A DNA stretch of 64,000 nucleotides from Novipirellula herctigrandis (lineage in GTDB: Bacteria; Planctomycetota; Planctomycetia; Pirellulales; Pirellulaceae). Positions 35,991 through 43,932 of the stretch are shown piece after piece. Position numbers and translations under genes: made by a program. Positions within the stretch are counted from its first letter, which is position 1. Every line of letters begins with the position of its first letter. A model generated the notes under the pieces. That model was not told where the DNA came from, did no database searches, and saw only the letters and a program-made list of their open reading frames with translations. The stretch spans positions 1,312,632-1,376,631 of the forward strand of contig SJPJ01000001.1 of NCBI GenBank assembly GCA_007859835.1, written 5' to 3'.

Positions 35991-38085
35991 GTGCGGACTG
36001 GCAAGGTCTGATTGACTAGCGGGTGGAAATCCCGCCTGGGTAAGTGCTAGCCACACGCCCAGTATCGAGTGTTGCAGCCGAAGTATAAGGGCCCAAAGCA
36101 ATTGTCTGCTGTCGCAGGTGGTTCCCCGAAGTCTTCGATTGAAGCGTACACAGAGAGGTAGTGAGGATGAATGGATCACAGGTGGCCCTGTGACCGTGAA
36201 CGGGATTAGCTCCGAAATTAGGTACCTGTTGGATTCTGCCCAAGGTTTGTTCACGCCCCAAGGCAACACTTCACGACGCGTCATTGGCGAGCCTCGTGAA
36301 GAGACCTGGAGTCGGCGCCCCATTCGCTCTACACATCATGTGAATCAGGCAACCAGTGAGGCCCTGAGGTTCTTGATCGACCGCAAGCAGACCAGCTTGC
36401 TCGATCGAGTATGTCCTAGAAGTGGAATAAGCAACGAAGACAAATGACTTTCAGGGAATCGGACGACCGAATAGTACCGCTGCAGCCCGAAGACCAATCG
36501 GGAAGTGACAAGCCGAGTAATATCGGTGTAGGGAAGGCGGTCGGGATTTCACGCGATCCAGACCAGGCACTGCCCGTACTCAGAGACGGAACCTCAGTGA
36601 TAACCCGGCTGGATCGCACCTTTCAAAGAGCGAAGGGAGCCCCAGAAGCGGTTTTCAATAACCTCTTCTCGATGCTCAACTATGAGTTGTTGTGGTACGC
36701 CTTTCGCCGACTAAAACGAGGCAAAACGCCAGGAGTCGACAACGTCACGGTCGAGGACTACGAGGAGGATCTCGAAGCGAACCTTCGCGACTTGCTCCAG
36801 CGACTTCATCGTGGCAGTTATCGCCCGAAGCCCAGTTTGCGAAAGAACATCCCGAAAGGGAATGGGAAGACGCGATCGCTGGGAATCGCTTGCGTCGAAG
36901 ACAAAATTGTCCAACGCGCAGTCGTGACGATCTTGGAGCAAATCTACGAAGTCGACTTCTATGACTTCTCGTATGGTTATCGCCCTGGGAAATCGTGTCA
37001 TGAGGCTTTAGCGACTCTTGGTGGGATCATCGCCACGCGGAAAGTGAACTGGATCAGTGACGCGGATATCAGAGGTTTCTTTGATAATTTGAGTCAGGAG
37101 CGTTTAGGCGAGCTGTTGCGGAAACGTATCAGCGACCCGAAACTGCTTCGGCTGATCGAACGTTTTCTCGAAGCAGGCGTGATGATCGATGGCCAGTTGC
37201 AGGCAACCGAAGAGGGTGTCCCCCAAGGGGCCAGTCTCTCACCGATACTAGCCAATGTGTACTTACACTACGTGTTAGATGAATGGTTCGAACAAGAAGT
37301 CAAACCGCGGCTCGGAGGCGAAGCGTACTTGCTGCGCTTTGCTGACGACTTCCTTTGTTGCTTCGAACTCGAATCTGATGCGGTGCGATACCAAACGGTC
37401 TTGCCCAAGCGATTGGATCGGTTCTCGTTATGTGTCGCCGAGGACAAAACGAAGTTGTTACGGTTCGGACGCTTGGCCCGTCGCGATTGCCAGCGACTGG
37501 GCGAAGGTGCTCCGGGCACTTTCGACTTCCTCGGATTTACTCATTACTGTGGTCGTAGTCGAGCAGGCAGGTTCAAACTGAAAAGGAAGACGTCTGGCAA
37601 GAAGATGCGAGTGAAGTTGGCGGAGATGCGTCTCTGGTTTCATCATCAGCTATCGACTCCGGTGGGCGAAATGTGGCCGGTGCTTAACGCGAAACTTCGT
37701 GGTCACTACCAGTATTACGGTATCAATGATAATTGGCCGTTGCTGGCGGCGTATCGCAGTAAGGTTCGCCGGATGGCGAAGCGTCACTTGAGTCGCCGGA
37801 GCCAGAACAGCTATGTGAACTGGGATGATTTCAATCGCTTCACGGATCTTCATCCGCTGGTAAATCCGAAGTGTTTGACGGACTTGATCGCTATGGACCG
37901 CAAGTTACGCAGTACGCGAGGCAAGTGAAATCTGGGAGCCGGATGCGTTAAAGGCGCACGTCCGGATCTACGAGGGGCCGAGGGTCAATGCGGCAAGGTT
38001 CGAATCTTGTGACACCACAACGGGAAACCAGTGGCAAACAGGGAATACAAAGTGTAACCTAAACCAAAGAGACCTCGGTCTACTC
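35991..38085 (+). mobile_element. group II intron 2, inserted in an attC (sense to cassettes)
   Basis: About 2.1 kb. 5' end GTGCGGACTGGCAAGG (GUGYG consensus). Domain V at 37935-37969 (GAGCCGGATGCG...TCCGGATCT). Domain VI appears enlarged: GGGCCGAGG (37973) pairs with CCTCGGTCTAC (38073-38083) around a ~90-nt insertion. Excision would join CAAGCGGTAAAC to TCCCGGAGCCGCC, restoring an attC. In domain V the G of the AGC triad faces A rather than U, which may weaken splicing. The 3' end is accurate to a few bases only. Confidence 0.72.
36444..37928 (+). CDS. ltrA: group II intron reverse transcriptase/maturase, FADD type
   Basis: 494 residues, ATG 36444 with ribozyme sequence upstream. RT blocks: RGKTPGVDNVTVEDY, RKNIPKGNGKTRSLGIACV, YDFSYGYRPGKSCHEAL, SDADIRGFFDNLSQERL, GVPQGASLSPILANVYLHYV, LLRFADDFLCCFE (FADD in place of YADD), FDFLGFTHYCGRSRAGRF. 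The maturase region ends with WPVLNAKLRGHYQYYGINDN. No endonuclease domain. Clearly a different lineage from the RT at 28438, so the two introns arrived independently. Confidence 0.88.
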   Translation: MTFRESDDRIVPLQPEDQSGSDKPSNIGVGKAVGISRDPDQALPVLRDGTSVITRLDRTFQRAKGAPEAVFNNLFSMLNYELLWYAFRRLKRGKTPGVDNVTVEDYEEDLEANLRDLLQRLHRGSYRPKPSLRKNIPKGNGKTRSLGIACVEDKIVQRAVVTILEQIYEVDFYDFSYGYRPGKSCHEALATLGGIIATRKVNWISDADIRGFFDNLSQERLGELLRKRISDPKLLRLIERFLEAGVMIDGQLQATEEGVPQGASLSPILANVYLHYVLDEWFEQEVKPRLGGEAYLLRFADDFLCCFELESDAVRYQTVLPKRLDRFSLCVAEDKTKLLRFGRLARRDCQRLGEGAPGTFDFLGFTHYCGRSRAGRFKLKRKTSGKKMRVKLAEMRLWFHHQLSTPVGEMWPVLNAKLRGHYQYYGINDNWPLLAAYRSKVRRMAKRHLSRRSQNSYVNWDDFNRFTDLHPLVNPKCLTDLIAMDRKLRSTRGK

Positions 38086-38160
38086 TCCCGGAGCCGCCGA
38101 TGACGTTTTTTTGGAAATCATCGTTTCTACGCGGCGTCCCGGTTACCGCTCGCGTTCGCC
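38086..38160 (+). repeat. right part of the attC split by intron 2
   Basis: Arms GAGCCGCCGATGACG / CGCGGCGTCCCGG with a T-rich centre, R' GTTCGCC (38154-38160). Confidence 0.65.
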
Positions 38161-38237
38161 AAGGAAGATTGCGCGCCCACTTAGTTCTTGAATGAGGCCA
38201 ACAGAGAGAGTACCCGGTAATCCGCCACTGATTCCAT

Positions 38238-38690
38238 ATGGCCTTCATGCAATTTTCAATCCGATTCCTTTTTTGCATCGCTGCAGCATTTTCCGTGCTT
38301 TTCGCTATTACAGCGCGATATCCGCCAATTGGGATCGCCTGTTTCTCGCTGGTTCCCTTGGGTTTCGTCCTGCTATCACGCGATAAACGTCAACGAAGGA
38401 TTCCAACGCGAGTCGTTAGAGCGTTACTCGTCTTGTTCCCGATCTACATCGCATCGACCGGCCCTTTCAATATGCTTGTGATGCAACATATTTTCACGGA
38501 AGCTAGTCCTCCAATGGCGGTGGCCCTCCGAATCGGCCATTTTTTTTACTTGCCGGTTGACTACGCGATACCACCGGGGCTGATTGGCGACGCCTACGAT
38601 TGGTACATTGGTGAATGGATGGAATACGGACTTCGTCACACGTTCGGTCCTATATTTGAGCTACTTGGTGAAGATTTCCCAGAACTTTAA
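38238..38690 (+). CDS. hypothetical membrane protein with S-I-R anchor
   Basis: 150 residues (ATG 38238 or 38247). FMQFSIRFLFCIAAAFSVLF is the recurrent S-I-R N-terminal anchor. Further hydrophobic segments: IGIACFSLVPLGFVLLS, RALLVLFPIYIASTGPFNML, RIGHFFYLPVDYAIPP. Function unknown. Confidence 0.62.
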   Translation: MAFMQFSIRFLFCIAAAFSVLFAITARYPPIGIACFSLVPLGFVLLSRDKRQRRIPTRVVRALLVLFPIYIASTGPFNMLVMQHIFTEASPPMAVALRIGHFFYLPVDYAIPPGLIGDAYDWYIGEWMEYGLRHTFGPIFELLGEDFPEL

Positions 38691-38702
38691 CCCGTGAATG
38701 CT

Positions 38703-38785
38703 GGCGAACCATCTGATGCGCCGAAGGACCGGTGGATCGTTTTCACAAATGGGCGTTTGACTTCTGGTCCTCGGTACCGTTATCG
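38703..38785 (+). repeat. attC site
   Basis: R'' GGCGAACC, arms GAAGGACCGG / CTGGTCCTCGG, R' GTTATCG (38779-38785). Confidence 0.72.
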
Positions 38786-38794
38786 GATGTAGCA

Positions 38795-39352
38795 ATGCCG
38801 CTTCATCGCATTCTTCTCATTAGCTTGGTGAGCACGTTTGGTTGCTCTACGGACACGGAACAATCCACCCCATGGATCTCGCAAGCTATTGCTCTCCGAA
38901 ACATAGATGCAATCACAATCGTTGAGGATGGCGGGTTAATACAAGACGGAGGCACTGTCGAACTATACGGCGTCACCAAGTCAGGGCACAGGTGTTTCAT
39001 TCGCCTAAACCAGCACGCTCTTTATGGTGATTATCTGCTTGCAACCGCCGAGTCCCCTGGACGCCTTTGTTTTAACAATCAGCTTATCGATGTGCGATCG
39101 GCTGACGAAGAAGAACTTTTGCGATTATTGAAAAACGCCGAGGTCAAATCGGTTGGGCTTGACGGACTTCGCCAACTCATCAAAACGAAGAGCAATACAA
39201 CGGATCAAATTCGGTCTCTTTCCTATGGTTCGCGCGACGAGTATCTTCAAGATCGAGTTGATTCGATTGTCGACTACGTTGAGTCTGAACGTTATGTTGA
39301 TGTTGCGCGCAACGGATTTCCGCCGTATTCAAAACATGACCGACAACCATGA
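38795..39352 (+). CDS. hypothetical lipoprotein
   Basis: 185 residues from ATG 38795; the longer frame from 38732 runs through attC. Lipobox LISLVSTFGCS with Cys at about residue 17 predicts a lipid anchor. Soluble part starts TDTEQSTPWISQAIAL and contains GTVELYGVTKSGHRCFIRLN. Function unknown. Confidence 0.65.
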   Translation: MPLHRILLISLVSTFGCSTDTEQSTPWISQAIALRNIDAITIVEDGGLIQDGGTVELYGVTKSGHRCFIRLNQHALYGDYLLATAESPGRLCFNNQLIDVRSADEEELLRLLKNAEVKSVGLDGLRQLIKTKSNTTDQIRSLSYGSRDEYLQDRVDSIVDYVESERYVDVARNGFPPYSKHDRQP

Positions 39353-39431
39353 TATTAACCGAAGGACGCGAACCGAGCGGTTTGGCAATGATAAGTCCTT
39401 TGCGCGTCCTCGGTGATGCTTTCCGTTATTC
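39341..39431 (+). repeat. attC site
   Basis: R'' CGACAACC, arms GAAGGACGCG / GCGCGTCCTCGG, R' GTTATTC (39425-39431). Confidence 0.75.
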
Positions 39432-39474
39432 GACTGATTCGTTGCTGCATTAACATGACCATCCGCTGCAAATC

Positions 39475-39873
39475 ATGACACGAAACACTGATCTCGCGTG
39501 GGTCGACTTTCTCGATCGACTGACCGACCCACCATCCGATGGGCCTCTTCGTCGCTTCGGGCTTGGATTGACGGCAGCGGTGATCTCGCTGGTCTACGGC
39601 GTCTCGTGGCTCCTATTTCCTCCCGCGTTAGTAACGATGCCGTTGCCTCGAAGATTTGGCATCGGACAACACGTGGCCGTCAGCACAAGCGTTCATGTCC
39701 CGTGCGCAATCGGATTGGCCTTTGCGTTTCTCGCTCTGTACCTTCACTTCCACTGGTACTGGGGAAATCACTCACGACTGAACGCGTACTACGAGCCGCT
39801 CCAATTGGGGGCACTTGTGGGTCTCGCCGCGTCGGTGCTTTACGGTGTTGCTGCTTTCGCCTTTACGACGTAG
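39475..39873 (+). CDS. hypothetical three-helix membrane protein
   Basis: 132 residues, ATG 39475. Hydrophobic segments LGLTAAVISLVYGVSWLLFP, VPCAIGLAFAFLALYLHFHW, LGALVGLAASVLYGVAAFAF. Soluble N-terminus of ~25 residues. Function unknown. Confidence 0.65.
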   Translation: MTRNTDLAWVDFLDRLTDPPSDGPLRRFGLGLTAAVISLVYGVSWLLFPPALVTMPLPRRFGIGQHVAVSTSVHVPCAIGLAFAFLALYLHFHWYWGNHSRLNAYYEPLQLGALVGLAASVLYGVAAFAFTT

Positions 39874-39883
39874 CCCCAGACTG

Positions 39884-39975
39884 CGGAAACCCATTGCATG
39901 CACCGGAGTGCGGCTTGCGGGCGATTTCCGAAATGGTTACATAACTCTCCGTCCCCGGTGATTTAACCGTTATTC
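39884..39975 (+). repeat. attC site
   Basis: R'' GCGGAAACCC, arms CCGGAGTGCGG / CTCCGTCCCCGG, R' GTTATTC (39969-39975). Confidence 0.72.
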
Positions 39976-39998
39976 GACTAAACTCTCTGCTGTGCACA

Positions 39999-40496
39999 AT
40001 GGAACCTGACGACACAATCGACGCCGTTCGCAGAAAAGACATCATCACGTTGGCTGACGTTGAATGCCTCCGTACGCTAACGCGAACGCATCCCCGTGAC
40101 CCGTATCTATGGGACGTCCTCGGCGACATCATACAACTTGCCGACAATCAATTTGCTGAACGATACGATTCTCTGGACTGCTACCTGAATGCGATCGACG
40201 CCGATCCGGAGTACGGACCCGCACACAATTCACTGGGATATTGGCATGACATCGCAGAAAACTATACCCTCGCCAGACTTCACTTCGAGACCGCTATACG
40301 GCTTGGTGCTGGCGACACCGCCCGGATCGGCCTGGCCAAAATCTTAGCGCAACTACGCCTGGACGATGACGCCTACGCCATACTCGATACCTGTGACGAT
40401 CCAATGTCGGATCGTGTTGCCGCAACTCGTGTTGACATTGCGAACGAATTGCTTGGTCCATACATTGACGAGCTGCAAGTCGACGATGGCGGGTAA
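39999..40496 (+). CDS. TPR-like protein
   Basis: 165 residues, ATG 39999. Two or three tetratricopeptide-like repeats: DPYLWDVLGDIIQLADNQFA, ERYDSLDCYLNAIDADPEYG, PAHNSLGYWHDIAENYTLAR...HFETAIRLG. Acidic, no signal peptide; probably a cytosolic protein-protein interaction module. TAA stop lies in the R'' box. Confidence 0.72.
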   Translation: MEPDDTIDAVRRKDIITLADVECLRTLTRTHPRDPYLWDVLGDIIQLADNQFAERYDSLDCYLNAIDADPEYGPAHNSLGYWHDIAENYTLARLHFETAIRLGAGDTARIGLAKILAQLRLDDDAYAILDTCDDPMSDRVAATRVDIANELLGPYIDELQVDDGG

Positions 40497-40582
40497 CAAT
40501 CCGATCAACCGACGTCGCAGTAGGCGGGCGACTTGACAATAGACAATTTACTATCGCGACTCGGTTATCGCGACCGTTATCC
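40491..40582 (+). repeat. attC site
   Basis: GGGTAAC (40491-40497, containing the stop), arms AGTAGGCGGGCGAC / CGCGACTCGG, R' GTTATCC (40576-40582). Confidence 0.72.
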
Positions 40583-40615
40583 GACGGACGTCGAGCATTC
40601 CTACACGTTTGACAA

Positions 40616-40972
40616 TTGACTGACAATCCTTACCAACCGATCGCCGCCGGGCTGCCAGAGTTGTCGTCGGACTTGCCATCGGCCAACTGGACCGCCGCAA
40701 GACGGATCGTTGGTTCAGTCCTTGCCGGCGCATCATTTCTCTTCGTTGCTTTGGAGGCACACTACACTGAGTATTCACCGCACATTCTCATTGACTTGCT
40801 GTCTCTTTGGGTTTGTGTCGTTCTGCCGGTAGCTTTCTCAATAGTGCGGTGGGGCTTGCGTGGTTTCCTTGTCGCAATCCTTCTTAGCCCGGTCTCTTTC
40901 TACGTTTCAATACTCGTGATGTTTGTCGTGACTGCCGGACTCGGGTACGATGTGATGCCAGTGCCGAACTGA
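40616..40972 (+). CDS. N-P-Y-Q-P-type membrane protein
   Basis: 118 residues, TTG start at 40616 (MTDNPYQPIAAGLPEL). Three hydrophobic segments (IVGSVLAGASFLFVALEA, LIDLLSLWVCVVLPVAFSIV, FLVAILLSPVSFYVSILVMF). Member of the N-P-Y group. Start chosen because the N-P-Y motif normally follows within five residues of the initiator. Confidence 0.6.
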   Translation: MTDNPYQPIAAGLPELSSDLPSANWTAARRIVGSVLAGASFLFVALEAHYTEYSPHILIDLLSLWVCVVLPVAFSIVRWGLRGFLVAILLSPVSFYVSILVMFVVTAGLGYDVMPVPN

Positions 40973-40984
40973 ATTTCTTAATCG

Positions 40985-41076
40985 CGGACAACCATGTGAT
41001 GATGACGGAGCGGCGGTGGTCGCCGGTCACAAATGCAAGCCCAACTGCCGCCGCCCGCATATCGCCACGGTTCTGC
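40985..41076 (+). repeat. attC site
   Basis: R'' CGGACAACC, arms GGAGCGGCGGTGG / CTGCCGCCGCCC, R' GTTCTGC (41070-41076). Confidence 0.75.
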
Positions 41077-41113
41077 ACAATCACAATGGTACTAATCCCC
41101 AGGGGGTATTCAA

Positions 41114-41530
41114 ATGCGAGCCGCTGTCATCATTGCGATGCTTTGCACATTCGGATGTTCAGAGCCTGAAGCCCCTGAGCCAAAGTTTGACGTCTCTGGC
41201 GAAGTCAGGATTGGTCGTCGTCAAGGCGTTCCCGAAACAACTCTGAGTAACCTCATTGTCTTGCGTGACGCGCGCGTCGCGCATCCCCTTGTCTGCTCTT
41301 CCGGCGGCGAATATCCGGGCGGCGAAGAGTTGATATTTGAGAATGTCGAAACAAAGGAAATCGTGCATGCCGTGTTTCCTGAGGGAAATCCCATGCTGAA
41401 TCGCCAACAGGGTAACTTTGTGCTACATGGCCGCTTTGAGTGTATTCAAAACTGGGATCGATTCTCACTGATGCAACCACCGAAAGACTATCAGTTCTTC
41501 GTCGTGTCCTCTTGGGAACTCGATTCATAG
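41114..41530 (+). CDS. hypothetical lipoprotein
   Basis: 138 residues, ATG 41114 preceded by CCAGGGGG. Lipobox AMLCTFGCS (Cys ~15). Body has a beta-rich look with SNLIVLRDARVAHPLVCSS and FVLHGRFECIQNWDRFSLM. Function unknown. No attC follows directly. Confidence 0.65.
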   Translation: MRAAVIIAMLCTFGCSEPEAPEPKFDVSGEVRIGRRQGVPETTLSNLIVLRDARVAHPLVCSSGGEYPGGEELIFENVETKEIVHAVFPEGNPMLNRQQGNFVLHGRFECIQNWDRFSLMQPPKDYQFFVVSSWELDS

Positions 41531-42305
41531 AAACGGTCTCGGAATTAAGCAATATTTTGCGTGAACTCACCGTTCTAAATGTGCAGAACCAAAATTCACA
41601 CGAGTTACCGATCGGGTCGGAATTGGATGGACGATTTCTCAGGGGCAACTGGGCGATCATGGCCGTTCTACAACTAAAATCTAGACGACAATGCCAGCTG
41701 GACTCACAAGCGTGGGCTTTGCTGGTCTCACGCATCCATACCGCTGGCTGCTGGTTGCGGACAGTCTCCACGCACAAACACAAACCAGTTTTCACAACCA
41801 CGCGGGAACCGTTATCACGCAACTCGATCGTGACCGTGCCCCTACTGAACCGTGCCCCTACTGAACCGTGGGCATTGACGGATCGCCCGACCTTTCTTCT
41901 CGCCAGCTTTGCGTTGGAAAACGCGATCGAGGTGTTTCTCGTCTTCCAGAATCCAAGCTGGGTATCGAACGGCCGACTGGCAAAACCGCTGCGAAGCCAC
42001 AAGCTGTCCGCGTTGACTGGCAAATCGCACAACATCCCCCTACAAGAAAAGAGCAAAGCCGATATTTGCCAGTTTTGAGGACGGCATAGAAGGTTGGGCT
42101 CGGTACGCGTGCGGATTGTCGACACATGACTCAAAACGGGTCAAACGACTGGACGACGATTTGATTGCCAAACATTGCTGGCTCTTTCAATCGTACGCTC
42201 GTAAACTTTGCTCTATGTTGGAAACAGAATGGAGTGGTACGCACGATCCAGGTGGGACGATTGAAAACCCTCAAGCATGCTTGGCCGTTTTTGCACCGAA
42301 CAAAT
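41531..42305. other. 775 bp without a recognisable gene
   Basis: Long overlapping frames exist on both strands (plus to 42078, minus from 42134), but none has a ribosome site or known motif and their compositions look like antisense noise. A perfect 16-bp tandem duplication, ACCGTGCCCCTACTGA, lies at 41833-41864. Probably decayed cassette sequence whose attC was lost. Confidence 0.4.
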
Positions 42306-42399
42306 CGACATGACAAAATCATGGATGAACGGATCCGGGCTTGCAAGGTTTCACGAATGGAATGCCAACTGCCCGGCTCGCTGATCGCTATTGTTATCC
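42306..42399 (+). repeat. attC site
   Basis: R'' GACATGAC, arms GGATCCGGGC / GCCCGGCTCG, R' GTTATCC (42393-42399). Confidence 0.65.
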
Positions 42400-42512
42400 G
42401 ACTTAGCATATGGGCGTTAATAAATCAGATATCGGAGCCGTAGCAAATTAACACAAGTGAAAATTCCACACCCTGGTTACTGGTCCTGCAGTGGTTTTAC
42501 TCTGTTTGTTTT

Positions 42513-42857
42513 GTGGGCGTATCCCTTCATCATCTCTACGACATTTTCACCGAAGGTTTTCTCCCTTATCGTGGTGCTCCATTGTTCTTCAATGCATTCT
42601 GGACCTCGCTGGCCTTCGTCGATCTAGCTGTGCCTTTATTTCTTGCGGTCGGCAGGTTCAGACTGGCTATTGTAAGTGCCGTCGGAATCATGACGCTCGA
42701 TGTTTGCATCAACACGTTCTTTGCGTTCAAATACCGAGATAGTGTTTACCCAGGCAACATTGACCTAGTGGCCCAAACGGCGTTTTTTCTGTTCGTGATC
42801 GTTTCTGCACCGCTTGCTTGGCGGTGGGCGGTTTCCGGACGTCAAAACGTCGGATAA
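42513..42857 (+). CDS. hypothetical membrane protein (DUF2834-like, tentative)
   Basis: 114 residues from GTG 42513, but the frame continues upstream (QWFYSVCF) to a stop at 42441 with only non-standard starts, so the N-terminus is uncertain. LYDIFTEGFLPYRGAPLFFN, FWTSLAFVDLAVPLFLAVGR and two more hydrophobic segments resemble small DUF2834-type proteins. Stop formed by R'' (GTCGGATAAC). Confidence 0.5.
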   Translation: MGVSLHHLYDIFTEGFLPYRGAPLFFNAFWTSLAFVDLAVPLFLAVGRFRLAIVSAVGIMTLDVCINTFFAFKYRDSVYPGNIDLVAQTAFFLFVIVSAPLAWRWAVSGRQNVG

Positions 42858-42943
42858 CAAAACGATGCACACGATGTCGGACTTGCGTGTGATTTTCAAT
42901 GTTTAGATCTACCGTTCCGGCTCGGTGATCACTACCGTTCGTC
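42852..42943 (+). repeat. attC site
   Basis: GGATAAC (42852-42858), arms GATGTCGGACTTG / CCGTTCCGGCTCGG, R' GTTCGTC (42937-42943). Confidence 0.7.
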
Positions 42944-42970
42944 AGCATCAACACTCAATTGGAATCCGCA

Positions 42971-43381
42971 ATGGACCCTGAACCAATTCGCCAGTCTCTT
43001 CTCAGTTGGATTTTTGCGGCGTTGGGACTTCCCTACGTGATCCTGTTGCCGCTCGCGGGACTGTTGTGCTTCCTGCTTGCGTTGATCGTTGTGCTGCGTG
43101 GCAGAGGACCGATGGCAGCAGCGTCGCTTATCCTCGTCGTTCATGTGCCATTTTTCATTGGTCTTTTTGCTGCGATTCAAGGGGCAATTGCTTCTTACAG
43201 CATTATTGCAACGAGCGTCACAACGCCGAAGCCTTCGGAAGTGGCTGCTGGTATTTCAACCGCACTCGTTGCGCCGCTGGTTGGAATGCTATTGATGGTC
43301 CCGGGCTACGCGACTGCCGCGATCGGTGCATTCATTCGCTCTTTGGGGTCCAGTGTGGAAGAAACCAAATCGAAAAACTGA
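42971..43381 (+). CDS. hypothetical membrane protein with ExbB/MotA-like segment
   Basis: 136 residues from ATG 42971. Hydrophobic segments SWIFAALGLPYVILLPLAGL, CFLLALIVVL, ASLILVVHVPFFIGLFAAI. KPSEVAAGISTALVAPLVGM, LLMVPGYATAAIGAF follows the G-I-x-x-A-L...G-L-x-x-x-I-P pattern of ExbB/TolQ/MotA proton-channel helices. No exbD or tolR partner nearby. Relation is tentative. Confidence 0.55.
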   Translation: MDPEPIRQSLLSWIFAALGLPYVILLPLAGLLCFLLALIVVLRGRGPMAAASLILVVHVPFFIGLFAAIQGAIASYSIIATSVTTPKPSEVAAGISTALVAPLVGMLLMVPGYATAAIGAFIRSLGSSVEETKSKN

Positions 43382-43477
43382 CGAACACACCGTTGCACTA
43401 GATACCGCGGCCGCGCGGTGTGGTGAGATCAAAATCGTTCGCCAAGAATCGTCACTGCGAGCACAACACAATCGGTA
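43380..43477 (+). repeat. attC-like site, degenerate
   Basis: R''-like GACGAACAC, arms CCGCGGCCGCGCGG and GTTCGCC, but no clean R' box (ends CAATCGGTAC). Confidence 0.4.
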
Positions 43478-43480
43478 CTT

Positions 43481-43888
43481 ATGATCCAGTTGACCCGCTT
43501 GTTCATTCTTGCAATCGCATTAGTTGCGACCGTCAACCAGCAAGGAATGGCCGAGAACAAAGCCGATGTTATCGTCTACGGTTCGACCCCCGGTGGGTTT
43601 TGTGCTGCGATTGCCGCTGCGCGTGAAGGTGCTTCGGTCATTCTGCTGGAACCGACCGATCATGTTGGCGCGATGAACACCGGCGGGCTGAGCCACTGTG
43701 ACTCCAATCAGATGGTTCGCAGCACGGTCATGGGGCTGTTTGATGAGTTGCATACGCGGGTGGTGAAAGACTACACCGATCGGGGCCTCAAGGCGCCGTA
43801 CAACCCAGCGAACAAGGACCAGTCGCGATGGACCTTCGAGCCCTCAGCTGCCAACTTCAATCCGTTGGCCCGCGAACGGGGTGATTGA
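43481..43888 (+). pseudogene. truncated FAD-dependent oxidoreductase
   Basis: 135 residues, ATG 43481. Signal peptide, then the complete ADP-binding motif DVIVYGSTPGGFCAAIAAAR and HVGAMNTGGLSHCDSN, typical of secreted FAD_oxidored proteins that are normally 500 or more residues. It stops at 43886 beside a partial attC arm (GTTGACGCGGTTCGCCGCGG). Without the substrate domain it cannot be a working oxidoreductase. Confidence 0.72.
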
Positions 43889-43931
43889 CGACGTCTGTTG
43901 ACGCGGTTCGCCGCGGCTGACGTCTTCCGAC
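43885..43931 (+). repeat. attC fragment
   Basis: Only the right arm (GTTCGCCGCGGCTGACG) of a GC-rich attC is left at the broken end of the oxidoreductase fragment. Confidence 0.4.
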
Positions 43932-43932
43932 A

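Noticed and set aside
37993-38012. CAAGGTTCGAATCTTG looks like a tRNA T-arm
   Set aside because: No acceptor, D or anticodon arm can be placed around it; it lies inside the proposed domain VI of intron 2. A similar GGTTCGAATCC at 56232 also lacks the rest of a tRNA.
41253-42134. 293-codon minus-strand frame
   Set aside because: Overlaps the well-supported lipoprotein at 41114 and has no recognisable motif; likely antisense noise or decayed sequence.
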